A stretch of DNA of 64,000 bases from Sutcliffiella halmapala (GTDB lineage Bacteria > Bacillota > Bacilli > Bacillales > Bacillaceae_I), in contig NZ_KV917375.1 of NCBI RefSeq assembly GCF_002019665.1, forward strand, positions 1,348,390 to 1,412,389. Direction: 5' to 3'. The position numbers were made by a program, and so were the translations under genes. Below the pieces are notes generated by a model, which did no database searches, was not told the origin of the DNA, and was given only the letters and a program-made list of their open reading frames with translations. Of this stretch, positions 8,161 to 17,062 are shown one piece after another (positions within the stretch are counted from its first letter, which is position 1; every line of letters starts with the position of its first letter).

Positions 8161-9024
8161 ATGAATCAGAGAGTTGGATATTTAGGACCAAAGGCAACGT
8201 TTACTGATATGGCTGTAACAAGTTTTTTTCCACATAGCGCTAAGAAGGCCTATGCAACAATTCCAGCATGTATGGATGCGGTATTAAATAATGAAGTAGA
8301 ATTTGCGGTTGTACCGTTAGAAAATGCGATTGAGGGCTCAGTCAATGTGACGCTTGATTATCTAATCCACGATTGTCCATTGCCGATTGTAGCGGAATTA
8401 ATCGTACCTATTAGTCAACACTTATTAGTGCATCCAGACCATGTGAATAAAGAAGAATCAATCGAAGTGATTTATTCACATTCACATGCGATCGCCCAGT
8501 GTCATAAGTTTTTACATAATAAATACCCCAATGCTGTATATGAAACGACTTCATCTACTGCTTCCGCAGCTAAGCTTATTTCTGAACATCGACTATCTAA
8601 GCGGGCTGCATGTATTGCTAATTCTTTAGCAGCAAAGGAATACAAGCTATCGGTGTTAGCAGAAAACATCCATGATTATGAAAATAATCATACAAAATTT
8701 ATTGTGTTACATCAAGATGAAGCAATGCGTCTTGACAATCGTGTACATAATGTTGATAGTGAGAAAACGACACTGATGGTAACACTCCCTTCCGATCAAT
8801 CAGGGGCGTTGCATCAAGTATTATCAGCTTTTGCTTGGAGAAAACTGAATCTATCGAAAATTGAATCACGCCCGATGAAAACAGGCCTTGGCAATTACTT
8901 CTTCATTATCGACGTTAACCAACATTTAGACGAAATCCTACTACCCGGGGCAATCCGAGAACTAGAAGCGCTAGGCTGCGCCGTTAAAATACTAGGAAGC
9001 TACACTAGTTATTTATTAAAATAA
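8161..9024 (+). CDS. pheA: Prephenate dehydratase
   Basis: Converts prephenate to phenylpyruvate in phenylalanine biosynthesis. The 287-residue monofunctional enzyme starts with RVGYLGPKATFT, has the VPLENAIEGSV block and the catalytic-site motif TTSSTASAAK, and ends with a regulatory ACT domain (about 200-287) that contains the ESRPMK phenylalanine-binding motif. It therefore is probably feedback-inhibited by phenylalanine. GGAGAG precedes ATG 8161. Confidence 0.97.
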   Translation: MNQRVGYLGPKATFTDMAVTSFFPHSAKKAYATIPACMDAVLNNEVEFAVVPLENAIEGSVNVTLDYLIHDCPLPIVAELIVPISQHLLVHPDHVNKEESIEVIYSHSHAIAQCHKFLHNKYPNAVYETTSSTASAAKLISEHRLSKRAACIANSLAAKEYKLSVLAENIHDYENNHTKFIVLHQDEAMRLDNRVHNVDSEKTTLMVTLPSDQSGALHQVLSAFAWRKLNLSKIESRPMKTGLGNYFFIIDVNQHLDEILLPGAIRELEALGCAVKILGSYTSYLLK

Positions 9025-9083
9025 GGGGAAAAGGTGCTAGGTGTCGTTTCTCCTGTTTTTAAAATTAATATCAATAATAAAGC

Positions 9084-9123
9084 AAAGGAGTAGAGGGTTC
9101 ATTACTGAAACCTCTACTCCTTT
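9084..9123. terminator. Bidirectional terminator between pheA and niaR
   Basis: A 13-bp perfect inverted repeat, AAAGGAGTAGAGG (9084-9096) and CCTCTACTCCTTT (9111-9123), between convergent genes, with A/T-rich flanks on both sides. Confidence 0.85.
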
Positions 9124-9150
9124 GTAGTTGCTTAAACTGTTAATAGGTGG

Positions 9151-9687
9151 TTATTCTAGGAGCATGCCGGCTTTTTTTAGGGCGCTGCATGCGGCGTTGA
9201 GCTTTTCTTCGGAATCGGCTTCTAGCGTGTGTAGATGAGTTCCATCGGTTAATTGAGACAGGTAAGCTGCTTTTGTTTCTTGAATTTTTTGAATAAAATC
9301 ATCGACTTCTGTTCTCGTGCTTACCATCACAGATGCTGTTAAATCACCATAAACAGGGTGTTCTATTTTCACATCTTTAATGGTAACGCCATGATCCACA
9401 ATTATATAAAGCTCTTCTTTTGTTTGCTCAGGGGTATGAAAAGATACAATTATACGTTCTTGTTTCTTCTTTTCACCAGGAGATCTTAAAAAAACATAGC
9501 CTTGACTTGTTGCCAGGATGGGCTCATTTTTTGCTTTTAATAAGGAAATATCCTGAACGATTACTTGTCTACTTACATTTGTTCGACTAGCTAGCTCGCC
9601 ACCAGTCAACGGTTTATTTTCAGTTTGTAACCAATGTAAAAGGAGTTCTCTTCTCTCTGCTCCGAGCACTTTTTTATCTTGATTCAT
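9151..9687 (-). CDS. niaR: NiaR-type transcriptional repressor of NAD biosynthesis (YrxA)
   Basis: NiaR is the nicotinate-responsive repressor of de novo NAD synthesis and niacin uptake in Bacillales. 178 residues: an HTH_11 domain (about 10-65) followed by the 3H domain (about 75-178). Candidate metal and ligand residues His84, Glu92, His151 and His153 (GTHLHTLEA) are present. It lies 17 bases downstream of nifS on the same strand, so the two form an operon divergent from nadBCA, and a palindromic site lies in the shared regulatory region. ATG is preceded by AAAGGAG. Confidence 0.95.
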   Translation of the reverse strand: MNQDKKVLGAERRELLLHWLQTENKPLTGGELASRTNVSRQVIVQDISLLKAKNEPILATSQGYVFLRSPGEKKKQERIIVSFHTPEQTKEELYIIVDHGVTIKDVKIEHPVYGDLTASVMVSTRTEVDDFIQKIQETKAAYLSQLTDGTHLHTLEADSEEKLNAACSALKKAGMLLE

Positions 9688-9704
9688 TTTTTTAACACTC
9701 CTTT

Positions 9705-10838
9705 TTACGCTTTTATTTCATCAATCAAGTCCTTCAGGGCAGCAACAGCAGCTTCCACATGCGCATGAGTTGTATCCTTTCCAAACGATAATCGAATAAA
9801 TTCTCTAGCTTCTTCTGCAGTTTTCCCCGTAGCCATCATAGTGCGTGAAGGAGATTGGGAACCAACCTGACAGGCACTTCCAGTAGAAATGGCAATTTGT
9901 TTACGATTGCATTCTAACATGACATGTTGTCCTTCAATCCCTTGTATGCGAAGTCCAATAATGTTAGGTAAGCATGTTGCATCCTCTGCTTCCAACACAA
10001 TAGGAAGTGATAACTGTTTCACTTTTTCTATAAAAAAATGTCGTAGCATTTCATCCTTCTCTTGATTAACCTCCATTGAATTATGCATCATCTGAGCTGC
10101 TGAAACAAAGGAAGCAATTCCTGGTACATCAACTGTTCCAGGCCGCATTCCACGCTCATGACTGGCACCCTCGTAAAGAGGAAGCCAAGATACAGAGGGG
10201 TTGATGTATAAAGCTCCTACCCCTTTTGGACCATAAATTTTATGGGAAGAAATAGAAAGGCTGGACAAATGAAGCTTTTCCACATCTATTGGTATTTTAC
10301 CAAAAGTTTGGACACAATCACTATGAAAGAGAATATTCTTTTCCTTTAATAAGTTTCCGATGTCTTCTAATGGTTGAACTATTCCTGTTTCTGAATTCGC
10401 ATGATGGATAGAAACAAGACATGTATCTGCTTTAATGCTTTTCTCCAATTGATGAAGTGAGATTATTCCCTCATGGTCCACATCTAGAAATGTGACCTCA
10501 TATCCTTCTTTTTCTAGACTCACACATTGTTGATAAACTGAAGAGTGCTCGGTTTTAGTTGTAATTAGATGCCTTCCTTGTTTTTCGTTCCCTTTTAAAA
10601 GCGAGCGAATTGCTAAGAAGTTAGATTCACTTCCTCCGCTAGTAAAGTAAATTCCTTCTTTTTTTCCATGGATCATTTTTGCAGTTTCTGACCGACATGT
10701 TTCAAGAAGAGCTTGAGAAGATGTTCCAATATCGTGCAAGCTACTACTATTTCCAAAATAATGTTCTGCTACTTGCTGGTATACTTCCAACGCTTCTGCG
10801 CTCATTGGTGTAGTTGCGGCATAGTCTAAGTAAATCAT
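9705..10838 (-). CDS. nifS: Cysteine desulfurase NifS associated with NAD biosynthesis
   Basis: A pyridoxal-phosphate aminotransferase-class-V enzyme that removes sulfur from cysteine. 377 residues; the PLP lysine is in SSHKIYGPKG (Lys200), the active-site cysteine in GSACQVGSQSPSR (Cys323), and EHSS and HSDCVQ motifs are present. In B. subtilis the neighbouring NifS matures the iron-sulfur cluster of NadA, and the divergent position here supports the same job. It is distinct from the second desulfurase gene at 48535-49683. AAGGGAG precedes the ATG. Confidence 0.95.
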   Translation of the reverse strand: MIYLDYAATTPMSAEALEVYQQVAEHYFGNSSSLHDIGTSSQALLETCRSETAKMIHGKKEGIYFTSGGSESNFLAIRSLLKGNEKQGRHLITTKTEHSSVYQQCVSLEKEGYEVTFLDVDHEGIISLHQLEKSIKADTCLVSIHHANSETGIVQPLEDIGNLLKEKNILFHSDCVQTFGKIPIDVEKLHLSSLSISSHKIYGPKGVGALYINPSVSWLPLYEGASHERGMRPGTVDVPGIASFVSAAQMMHNSMEVNQEKDEMLRHFFIEKVKQLSLPIVLEAEDATCLPNIIGLRIQGIEGQHVMLECNRKQIAISTGSACQVGSQSPSRTMMATGKTAEEAREFIRLSFGKDTTHAHVEAAVAALKDLIDEIKA

Positions 10839-10922
10839 GGGCTAACTCCCTTCAAGTTCGAAAAACTAACTAGAAATAGAATACAGTAACTCCGACTCTA
10901 TTTGTCTGGTAAAAAAAAATTC

Positions 10923-10950
10923 TTGTCATTAGTTTAAATTTATGTAAATA
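10923..10950 (+). promoter_or_regulatory. nadB promoter
   Basis: TTGTCA at 10923-10928 and TAAATA at 10945-10950, 16-nt spacer, just upstream of the palindromic operator and nadB. Confidence 0.55.
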
Positions 10951-10969
10951 TAGGTGTCAAGACACTTAT
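10950..10969. promoter_or_regulatory. Palindromic operator, probable NiaR box
   Basis: ATAGGTGTCAAGACACTTAT is a near-perfect palindrome built on GTGTC-AA-GACAC, in the nifS-nadB divergent region, overlapping the start of transcription expected from the nadB promoter. The GTGTC/GACAC core agrees with my memory of NiaR sites in Bacillales. Confidence 0.75.
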
Positions 10970-10988
10970 GTATACAGGGGGTTTTTTT

Positions 10989-12548
10989 GTGTCTCAAAAG
11001 CATAGTGATGTAATTGTTGTTGGAAGTGGTCTTTCTGCTTTATTAACAGCAAATTACTTAAGTAAGCATATGAATGTGATGGTTTTCACAAAGTCTAATA
11101 AGTACGAAAATAATTCTTTTCTTGCTCAAGGTGGAGTAGCAGGTGCCATTGCGGTAACAGATACATGGCAGCAGCATTTTGACGATACGCTAGTCGCAGG
11201 CTGTGAGCATAATGACAGATTGTCAGTAGAGCTGTTAACAAAGCTTGGCCCTGCATTACTTCAGGAACTTATAGATAGCGGTATGCGATTTGACCAAGAT
11301 CGAAATGGTAATCTCTCCCTTGGAATGGAAGGTGCTCACTCTGAGCGTCGAATTTTACACGCAGGTGGAGATCAAACTGGAAAACAACTGATGCTATGGC
11401 TTCATTCTCAAATTTCTAAATCTGTTACCATCTTGGAACAGGAAACTGTAACAAGTTTGCTAGTAGACAATAGTCGTTGTTATGGAGTCAATACGCTTCG
11501 AATTAATGGGGAACGAAAAGAATATCATGCTTCCCATATCATTTTTGCTACAGGTGGAGCTGGAGCACTTTATTCCTATACCTCCAATAACGAAAGTGTT
11601 ACGGGGATGGCATTAGCGTTAGCTTATCGAGCAGGTGCTATTCTTACAGACTTAGAATTCATGCAATTTCACCCAACCATGCTACGAGTGGGGAACCAAA
11701 TAGCTGGATTAATTTCAGAAGCAGTTCGCGGTGAAGGCGCTTTTCTAATTAATAATGAAGGTACCAGAATCATGTCAGGCATACATCCACAAGGTGATTT
11801 AGCCCCAAGGGATATTGTGTCTCGTGCGATTTTTCATGAAATGGAACAAGGAAGACAGGTTTTTTTAAATATTGAAAACGTACCTCAATTTAAAGAACGC
11901 TTTCCTTCTATCACAAAAATGTGTTTAGATAACGGGATTTTCATCGATAAGAAGCTTCTTCCTGTCGTACCGGGAGCTCATTTTTTTATGGGAGGTATTC
12001 AAACCGATATTCATGGAGAAACATCGATAGCTGGCCTTTATGCTGTAGGGGAAGTGGCATGTAATGGGGTTCATGGAGCAAATCGATTAGCAAGTAACTC
12101 ATTATTAGAGGCGATTGTTTTTTCAAGAAAGTTAGCAGAGCATCTTTTAACTAAAAGGATAGAAAACAATGTAATGCCTAAAAAGAAACTAAAAGAATTT
12201 TTTTCACATAGAAAAGAAATGATTACTCTGCCGACAAAAGTAGAGATACAAAGCAAAATGATGAAGTACGCTGGTATTGTTCGACATGAAAAAGGCTTAC
12301 GAGAACTTATAGCATGGGTAGGAGCCTATAAATGCTATTGGGATGAGCTTGATGAAATAGAAGTTTGGTTGTCTTTAGAAGAAATCGAATTAGTTTATAT
12401 GTTGCAAATCAGCTATTTAATTGCAACATCAGCCTTAACAAGAGTGGAGAGTAGAGGCGCGCATTATCGTTCGGATTTTCCGTGCTTGAATGATGAATGG
12501 AGACAGAAAAGAATCTATCATCAAGAAAAAGTAAAGATGCTGGTGTAA
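10989..12548 (+). CDS. nadB: L-aspartate oxidase
   Basis: An FAD enzyme that oxidises aspartate to iminoaspartate, the first step of de novo NAD synthesis. From GTG 10989 the protein has 519 residues (531 in B. subtilis). It has the dinucleotide motif GSGLSA at 12-17, the QGGVAGA block, the HPT and RGEGAFL motifs of the succinate dehydrogenase/aspartate oxidase family, and GVHGANRLASNSLLEA near the FAD site. GTG 10989 was chosen because it follows AGGGGG by seven bases; the ATG at 10968 lies inside the operator. nadC follows with its RBS overlapping the end of this gene. Confidence 0.95.
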   Translation: MSQKHSDVIVVGSGLSALLTANYLSKHMNVMVFTKSNKYENNSFLAQGGVAGAIAVTDTWQQHFDDTLVAGCEHNDRLSVELLTKLGPALLQELIDSGMRFDQDRNGNLSLGMEGAHSERRILHAGGDQTGKQLMLWLHSQISKSVTILEQETVTSLLVDNSRCYGVNTLRINGERKEYHASHIIFATGGAGALYSYTSNNESVTGMALALAYRAGAILTDLEFMQFHPTMLRVGNQIAGLISEAVRGEGAFLINNEGTRIMSGIHPQGDLAPRDIVSRAIFHEMEQGRQVFLNIENVPQFKERFPSITKMCLDNGIFIDKKLLPVVPGAHFFMGGIQTDIHGETSIAGLYAVGEVACNGVHGANRLASNSLLEAIVFSRKLAEHLLTKRIENNVMPKKKLKEFFSHRKEMITLPTKVEIQSKMMKYAGIVRHEKGLRELIAWVGAYKCYWDELDEIEVWLSLEEIELVYMLQISYLIATSALTRVESRGAHYRSDFPCLNDEWRQKRIYHQEKVKMLV

Positions 12549-12562
12549 AGGAGAGGAATCGG

Positions 12563-13402
12563 TTGAATAAGTTTAAGCTTCAGGATATGTTACGCGATTT
12601 TTTTAAAGAGGATATTGGCGAAAGAGATCTTACATCAGAAGTATTGTTTGATGAAGCCTCTGTTGGTTCTGGAGAGTTTATTGCAAAAGAAAATGGAGTA
12701 TTCGTAGGTGAAGCCATCATTCAGGAGGCGTTCGTGCTCATCGATCCACAGACGAAGATTACCTTTAAGAAAAAGGATGGTGAAAGGGTCGAAAAAGGAG
12801 AAACGATAGCTTCTGTTCAAGGGAAAATGCGAGCGCTTTTAACTGGAGAACGAGTCATCTTAAATCTTATACAGCGTCTAAGTGGGATTGCTACCTTGAC
12901 GGCAAAAGCTGTAGAGACACTCGATAGTGAAATAACAAAAATCTGTGATACGCGAAAAACTACACCAGGCTTAAGAATGTTAGAAAAGTATGCCGTAACT
13001 TGTGGTGGTGGTTATAATCACCGTTTTGGATTGTATGATGGTGTCATGATAAAAGATAATCATATTGAATTTACCGGTTCTATTACAAAGGCGGTCAATA
13101 AAGCACGTCAAGGTATCGGCCATATGGTCAAAATTGAAGTAGAAACCGAAACTAAAGAACAGGTGATTGAAGCGGTGAACGCAGGGGCGGATATTATCAT
13201 GTTTGATAATCGAACACCTGCTGAAATAAAGGAATTTATTCAATATGTTCCAAAAAACGTAACAACAGAAGCATCCGGTGGAATTACCTTAACTAATTTA
13301 GCGTCTTACCGAGATACAGGTGTTCACTATATTTCATTAGGTTTTCTAACACATTCAGTTTCTTCTTTAGATATTAGCTTTAATGTAGGCACCAAAGGGT
13401 AA
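12563..13402 (+). CDS. nadC: Nicotinate-nucleotide pyrophosphorylase (carboxylating)
   Basis: Quinolinate phosphoribosyltransferase, which converts quinolinate and PRPP to nicotinate mononucleotide. 279 residues from TTG 12563 (AAAGGAGAGG at 12547-12556). Family motifs: EDIGERDLTS, NLIQRLSGIAT, DTRKTTPGLR, KYAVTCGGGYNHRFGLYDGVMIKDNH, and EVETETKEQ and TEASGGI in the barrel. The upstream extension of this frame overlaps nadB and has no RBS of its own. It is the second gene of nadBCA and lies 14 bases before nadA. Confidence 0.96.
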   Translation: MNKFKLQDMLRDFFKEDIGERDLTSEVLFDEASVGSGEFIAKENGVFVGEAIIQEAFVLIDPQTKITFKKKDGERVEKGETIASVQGKMRALLTGERVILNLIQRLSGIATLTAKAVETLDSEITKICDTRKTTPGLRMLEKYAVTCGGGYNHRFGLYDGVMIKDNHIEFTGSITKAVNKARQGIGHMVKIEVETETKEQVIEAVNAGADIIMFDNRTPAEIKEFIQYVPKNVTTEASGGITLTNLASYRDTGVHYISLGFLTHSVSSLDISFNVGTKG

Positions 13403-13416
13403 AGGGGAGTTAGTTT

Positions 13417-14520
13417 ATGAATATTTTAGATTTAGTCAAAAAGGAAAATACGGTTCTTCCAGCTCGATATCGAGAAATGTCGACAACGGAAATGAAAAGT
13501 CGTGTGATAGCCATAAAAGAGAAGCTAGGGGAAGACTTATTTATTCCTGGGCATCATTATCAAAAAGATGAAGTAATCGAATTTGCAGATGCTACAGGAG
13601 ATTCATTACAATTAGCACAAGCAGCAGGCAGTACAACAGCTTCATATATTGTGTTTTGTGGTGTTCACTTTATGGCAGAAACAGCAGATATCCTTACAAA
13701 CGAAAATCAGGTTGTCGTGCTTCCAGATATGCGTGCAGGCTGTTCGATGGCCGATATGGCCGATATTCATCAGACAGAACGAGCATGGGAAAAGCTTCAG
13801 AAAGTATTTGGAGATACGATGCTTCCATTAACTTATGTTAATTCAACAGCTGCAATTAAGGCTTTCTGTGGAGAGCGTGGAGGAGCTACGGTAACATCAT
13901 CTAATGCCCATAAAATGGTCGAGTGGGCATTTACAGAAAAAGAAAGAATCTTATTTCTACCTGACCAACACTTAGGTAGAAATACCGCATTTGATTTAGG
14001 AATACCGCTCGAAGAAATGGCTGTGTGGAATCCGATAACAGATGAGCTTGAATTTGAAGGAGACCCTTCTACTGTAAAAGTGATTTTATGGAAAGGTCAT
14101 TGTTCTGTGCACGAAAAATTCACGGTTGAAAATATTAAAGAGCTTCGCAAAACAGTTCCTGATATGAATATTATTGTTCACCCAGAATGTACAAGAGAAG
14201 TCGTGGAACTTAGTGATCAAGCAGGTAGTACGAAATATATTATCGAAACGATTGAGAAAGCTCCAGCTGGTAGTAAATGGGCGATTGGTACAGAGATGAA
14301 TCTCGTTAACAGAATCATTCAACAGCATCCGGACAAAGAAATAGTGTCTTTGAATCCTAATATGTGCCCGTGTTTGACGATGAATCGTATCGACCTACCA
14401 CACTTATTATGGGCATTGGAAAGCATTGAAGATGGAAATGTAATAAACAGAATCACGGTGGAAGAAGACGTCGCGAAAAACGCAATATATGCACTAGAGA
14501 AAATGCTCGCAAATGCATAA
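13417..14520 (+). CDS. nadA: Quinolinate synthase A
   Basis: Condenses iminoaspartate with dihydroxyacetone phosphate to quinolinate using a [4Fe-4S] cluster. 367 residues (368 in B. subtilis). The expected cluster ligands are Cys109 (GCSMAD), Cys229 (GHCSVH) and one of Cys317/Cys319 (NMCPCL). PGHHYQKDE near the N-terminus and VHPEC are family signatures. GGGGAG precedes ATG 13417. Last gene of the operon; a strong terminator follows. Cluster maturation probably depends on the divergent NifS. Confidence 0.97.
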   Translation: MNILDLVKKENTVLPARYREMSTTEMKSRVIAIKEKLGEDLFIPGHHYQKDEVIEFADATGDSLQLAQAAGSTTASYIVFCGVHFMAETADILTNENQVVVLPDMRAGCSMADMADIHQTERAWEKLQKVFGDTMLPLTYVNSTAAIKAFCGERGGATVTSSNAHKMVEWAFTEKERILFLPDQHLGRNTAFDLGIPLEEMAVWNPITDELEFEGDPSTVKVILWKGHCSVHEKFTVENIKELRKTVPDMNIIVHPECTREVVELSDQAGSTKYIIETIEKAPAGSKWAIGTEMNLVNRIIQQHPDKEIVSLNPNMCPCLTMNRIDLPHLLWALESIEDGNVINRITVEEDVAKNAIYALEKMLANA

Positions 14521-14527
14521 GATATAA

Positions 14528-14567
14528 ATGGACATCCAAAGTATTTCTTTGGATGTCCATGTTTTTT
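14528..14567 (+). terminator. Terminator of the nadBCA operon
   Basis: 13-bp perfect stem (14528-14540 with 14548-14560) and a T-run at 14562-14567. Confidence 0.95.
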
Positions 14568-14669
14568 ATCATATATTTTCCTTTTAAAGCATAAGTTGAT
14601 GTGAAGAATAGTGGCAAAATGCCCACTCGAGACATAGACTGTAAAGACTTTGCTAAGGAGGGAAAACCC

Positions 14670-15992
14670 TTGAAAATCCATATCGTACAAAAGGGAGATA
14701 CATTGTGGAAGATTGCTCAAAAATATAATGTGAATTTTGATGAGCTCAAGAATTCAAACTCACAGTTAAGCAATCCTGACATGATTATGCCTGGAATGAA
14801 GATAAAAGTGCCAATGGCAGGTGTACCGGTTAAAAAGGAAGCACAAGTATTAGGAGTAACAAAAGAAGCTCCGAAAGTAATGGGTGTGAAAGAGGCGCCA
14901 ATCGCGCAGCACCCGTATAAAGAATTGCCAAAGAAACCGGAAGTAAAAGAGGAACCGATTAAAGAGGCTCCAAAAGCGCCATATGTGCCGAAAATACCGC
15001 AATTGAAGCCGTATTTTCCAGAAATTGATGTGAATAATTATTACACACTAAATGTCACAAAAGCGCCGGAAGCGAAAGCACCAAAGCAAGTGGCACCAAA
15101 GCAAGTGGGACCAAAGCAAGTGGCGCCGAAAGGGAAAAGTCCAGAACCAGAAGTGATGGGTGTAGAGCAACCTCCACCGGCACAACAAATCCCGTATCAA
15201 CAAATCCCGTATCAACCTGAATATTGTGCCCCTGTCTCGCCAATTATGCCTGGAACAGGGTTACATGGGTATCCTTTCCCGCATGGTGGGCACCATGGAC
15301 ATCATCATGGCCATCATGGTGGTTATGGAATGCCAGGAGGCTATGGGATTCCAGGAGGTTACGGGGTGCCAGGCGGTTATGGAATGCCAGGCATGGTACA
15401 GGGAATACAAGGTGGTATGCCACATTTCCCAATGGGTCAAGATATGATGGATGATTCAGAGGATTGGGATGCTGCTCAAATGCAACAACTACAACAGATG
15501 GGGCAAATGCCTCAAATGGGTCAACAAGAACAGAGCCCTTCTGCGGTAGCAGGCGTGCAGGATCAAATGGGTGCACAAGGGATGCCTGGATTCCAAGGGA
15601 TACCACAAGGAATGCCAATGTGGCCAGGCGGTTACCCATGCTATCCAGTTTCTCCAGTTGCCCCTGGACCTGGGTTTGGTCATATGGGAGGATTCCCACA
15701 AGGAGCAGCACCAGGACAACAAGCTGTAGCGGGTGCAACTAATGAAGCAGACTGTGGTTGTGGAGGACCTACTCCGCAACAGATGGGTTATCGAGGTCAA
15801 GTACCTTATGGATATCCACCAGCTCCGCCGTATGGAATGATGTACCCTGGATACGGTGTTCCACAACCCGGTTATCCAATGGGTGCTCCAGGATACTTTG
15901 GACCACAAGGCTATGGATATGGCCCAACTAACGAAGAATATCGTAATAATGGATCCGATTTTGATGGTCCAGAATATGATGATGAAAGCTAA
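14670..15992 (+). CDS. safA: SafA/ExsA-type spore coat morphogenesis protein (LysM)
   Basis: SafA localises to the cortex-coat interface and organises the inner coat. 440 residues from TTG 14670 (AAGGAGGG at 14655-14662). An N-terminal LysM peptidoglycan-binding domain (about 2-46, HIVQKGDTLWKIAQKYNV) is followed by a Lys/Pro/Glu/Ala linker with KQVAPKQVGPKQVAPK repeats, a His-rich stretch near 205-218, four GGYG-(I/V/M)PG repeats, and a long Gly/Pro/Met/Gln-rich tail with one CGC motif. Only the LysM domain is conserved; the tail is low-complexity, as in other SafA proteins. The position after nadA matches B. subtilis. Confidence 0.9.
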   Translation: MKIHIVQKGDTLWKIAQKYNVNFDELKNSNSQLSNPDMIMPGMKIKVPMAGVPVKKEAQVLGVTKEAPKVMGVKEAPIAQHPYKELPKKPEVKEEPIKEAPKAPYVPKIPQLKPYFPEIDVNNYYTLNVTKAPEAKAPKQVAPKQVGPKQVAPKGKSPEPEVMGVEQPPPAQQIPYQQIPYQPEYCAPVSPIMPGTGLHGYPFPHGGHHGHHHGHHGGYGMPGGYGIPGGYGVPGGYGMPGMVQGIQGGMPHFPMGQDMMDDSEDWDAAQMQQLQQMGQMPQMGQQEQSPSAVAGVQDQMGAQGMPGFQGIPQGMPMWPGGYPCYPVSPVAPGPGFGHMGGFPQGAAPGQQAVAGATNEADCGCGGPTPQQMGYRGQVPYGYPPAPPYGMMYPGYGVPQPGYPMGAPGYFGPQGYGYGPTNEEYRNNGSDFDGPEYDDES

Positions 15993-16006
15993 TACAAGTT
16001 TTTTTT

Positions 16007-16048
16007 AGAGACGATTTCACTAGAAATCGTCTCTTCTTCTGTCTTTTT
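16007..16048 (+). terminator. Terminator after safA
   Basis: 12-bp stem AGAGACGATTTC / GAAATCGTCTCT with a 4-nt loop, T-rich tail. The remainder of the gap to nadE holds only its promoter. Confidence 0.9.
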
Positions 16049-16164
16049 TGCTAGTTCGATGGAACCTATCCTCAGTAGGAGTGGTTTAATTCTGCTTTTA
16101 TTAGTGAAATTACTTAATATAGCTCTCCTTATTTCTTAAAACTTGGAATTTAGGCAAACAATTT

Positions 16165-16192
16165 TTGACGAATTATCACAAAATGATACAAT
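16165..16192 (+). promoter_or_regulatory. nadE promoter
   Basis: TTGACG at 16165-16170 and TACAAT at 16187-16192 with a 16-nt spacer, 35 bases before the ATG. No GTGTC-type NiaR palindrome is visible here. Confidence 0.65.
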
Positions 16193-16226
16193 AATGTATA
16201 TTGTCATTAGGAGGGAAGAATAAGCA

Positions 16227-16967
16227 ATGGAAGAAAAAATTTCTAAAATTGTACAGTGGATACAAGATAAAGTAGAAGAAGCAGGATTAAACGGTGCCAT
16301 TGTTGGAGTAAGCGGAGGGATTGACTCTGCTGTAGTAGCTCATTTAATCAAAAGAGCTTTTCCAGAGCAATCATTAGGTGTCATTATGCCATGCAAAAGT
16401 GATCCCAAAGACCAAGAATATGCGTTGGAAGTAATCGAAAGCTGTGGAATTAATCACACAACGATTGATCTTTCTCAAACTCATACCGCCCTTTTCTCCG
16501 TAATGGAGCAGCAATTAAAAGAAAAAGGAGAATGGAATGAAGCGACTGCACGACTTGGAGATGCCAATACCCGTGCGCGTTTAAGAATGACGACACTCTA
16601 TGCAGTAGCAAATAACTATGGTTATTTAGTTGTTGGTACAGATAACGCTGCTGAATGGCACACAGGTTACTTTACGAAGTATGGTGACGGTGGAGTGGAT
16701 CTTGTGCCGCTCGTCCATTTTACTAAAGGTGAAGTTCGTGACATGGCTAAAGTTCTTGGTGTACCAGATTCTATTATTAATAAGCCACCAAGCGCAGGAC
16801 TTTGGGAAGGGCAAACGGATGAAAATGAGATGGGCACTACCTATAATATGATCGATAGCTACTTAAAAGGAGAACAAATTCCTGAAAAAGATAAGCTAAT
16901 CATTGATTCCATGCACAAAAGAACTGAACATAAACGTCAGTTAGCATTTGCTCCTCCAAAGTTTTAA
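16227..16967 (+). CDS. nadE: NH3-dependent NAD+ synthetase
   Basis: Amidates deamido-NAD to NAD using ammonia and ATP, the last step of the pathway. 246 residues, shorter than the roughly 272-residue enzyme of B. subtilis. The ATP-pyrophosphatase loop GVSGGIDSAV is at 27-36, and the NARLGDANTRARLRM-like segment, GTDNAAEW, YFTKYGDGG and PSAGLWEGQTDE motifs of the family are present. No glutaminase domain. It has its own promoter and RBS (TAGGAGGG). The short form and its position in the nad-safA locus differ from B. subtilis, so it may be an alternative nadE lineage. Confidence 0.93.
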   Translation: MEEKISKIVQWIQDKVEEAGLNGAIVGVSGGIDSAVVAHLIKRAFPEQSLGVIMPCKSDPKDQEYALEVIESCGINHTTIDLSQTHTALFSVMEQQLKEKGEWNEATARLGDANTRARLRMTTLYAVANNYGYLVVGTDNAAEWHTGYFTKYGDGGVDLVPLVHFTKGEVRDMAKVLGVPDSIINKPPSAGLWEGQTDENEMGTTYNMIDSYLKGEQIPEKDKLIIDSMHKRTEHKRQLAFAPPKF

Positions 16968-16991
16968 GCAGTTGGTTGGAACTGACAAAAT

Positions 16992-17062
16992 AAAACACCC
17001 CTTAATTAGTCAAGCTAAGGAGGAGTACATCATGTACTCAATTGACTGGTTAGGGGGTTTTT
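16992..17062 (+). terminator. Long hairpin at the end of nadE that includes the next gene's RBS
   Basis: The arms 16992-17013 and 17042-17062 pair over about 20 bp with two wobble pairs and one bulge, capped by a second perfect stem GAGTACAT / ATGTACTC (17023-17039). The structure ends in a T-run, so it can terminate nadE transcripts. The 3' arm contains the AGGGGG RBS (17052-17057) of the following lipoprotein gene. Confidence 0.7.

Noticed and set aside
15244-15908. Antisense open frames inside safA
   Set aside because: They arise from low-complexity codon composition of safA and have no RBS or recognisable family.
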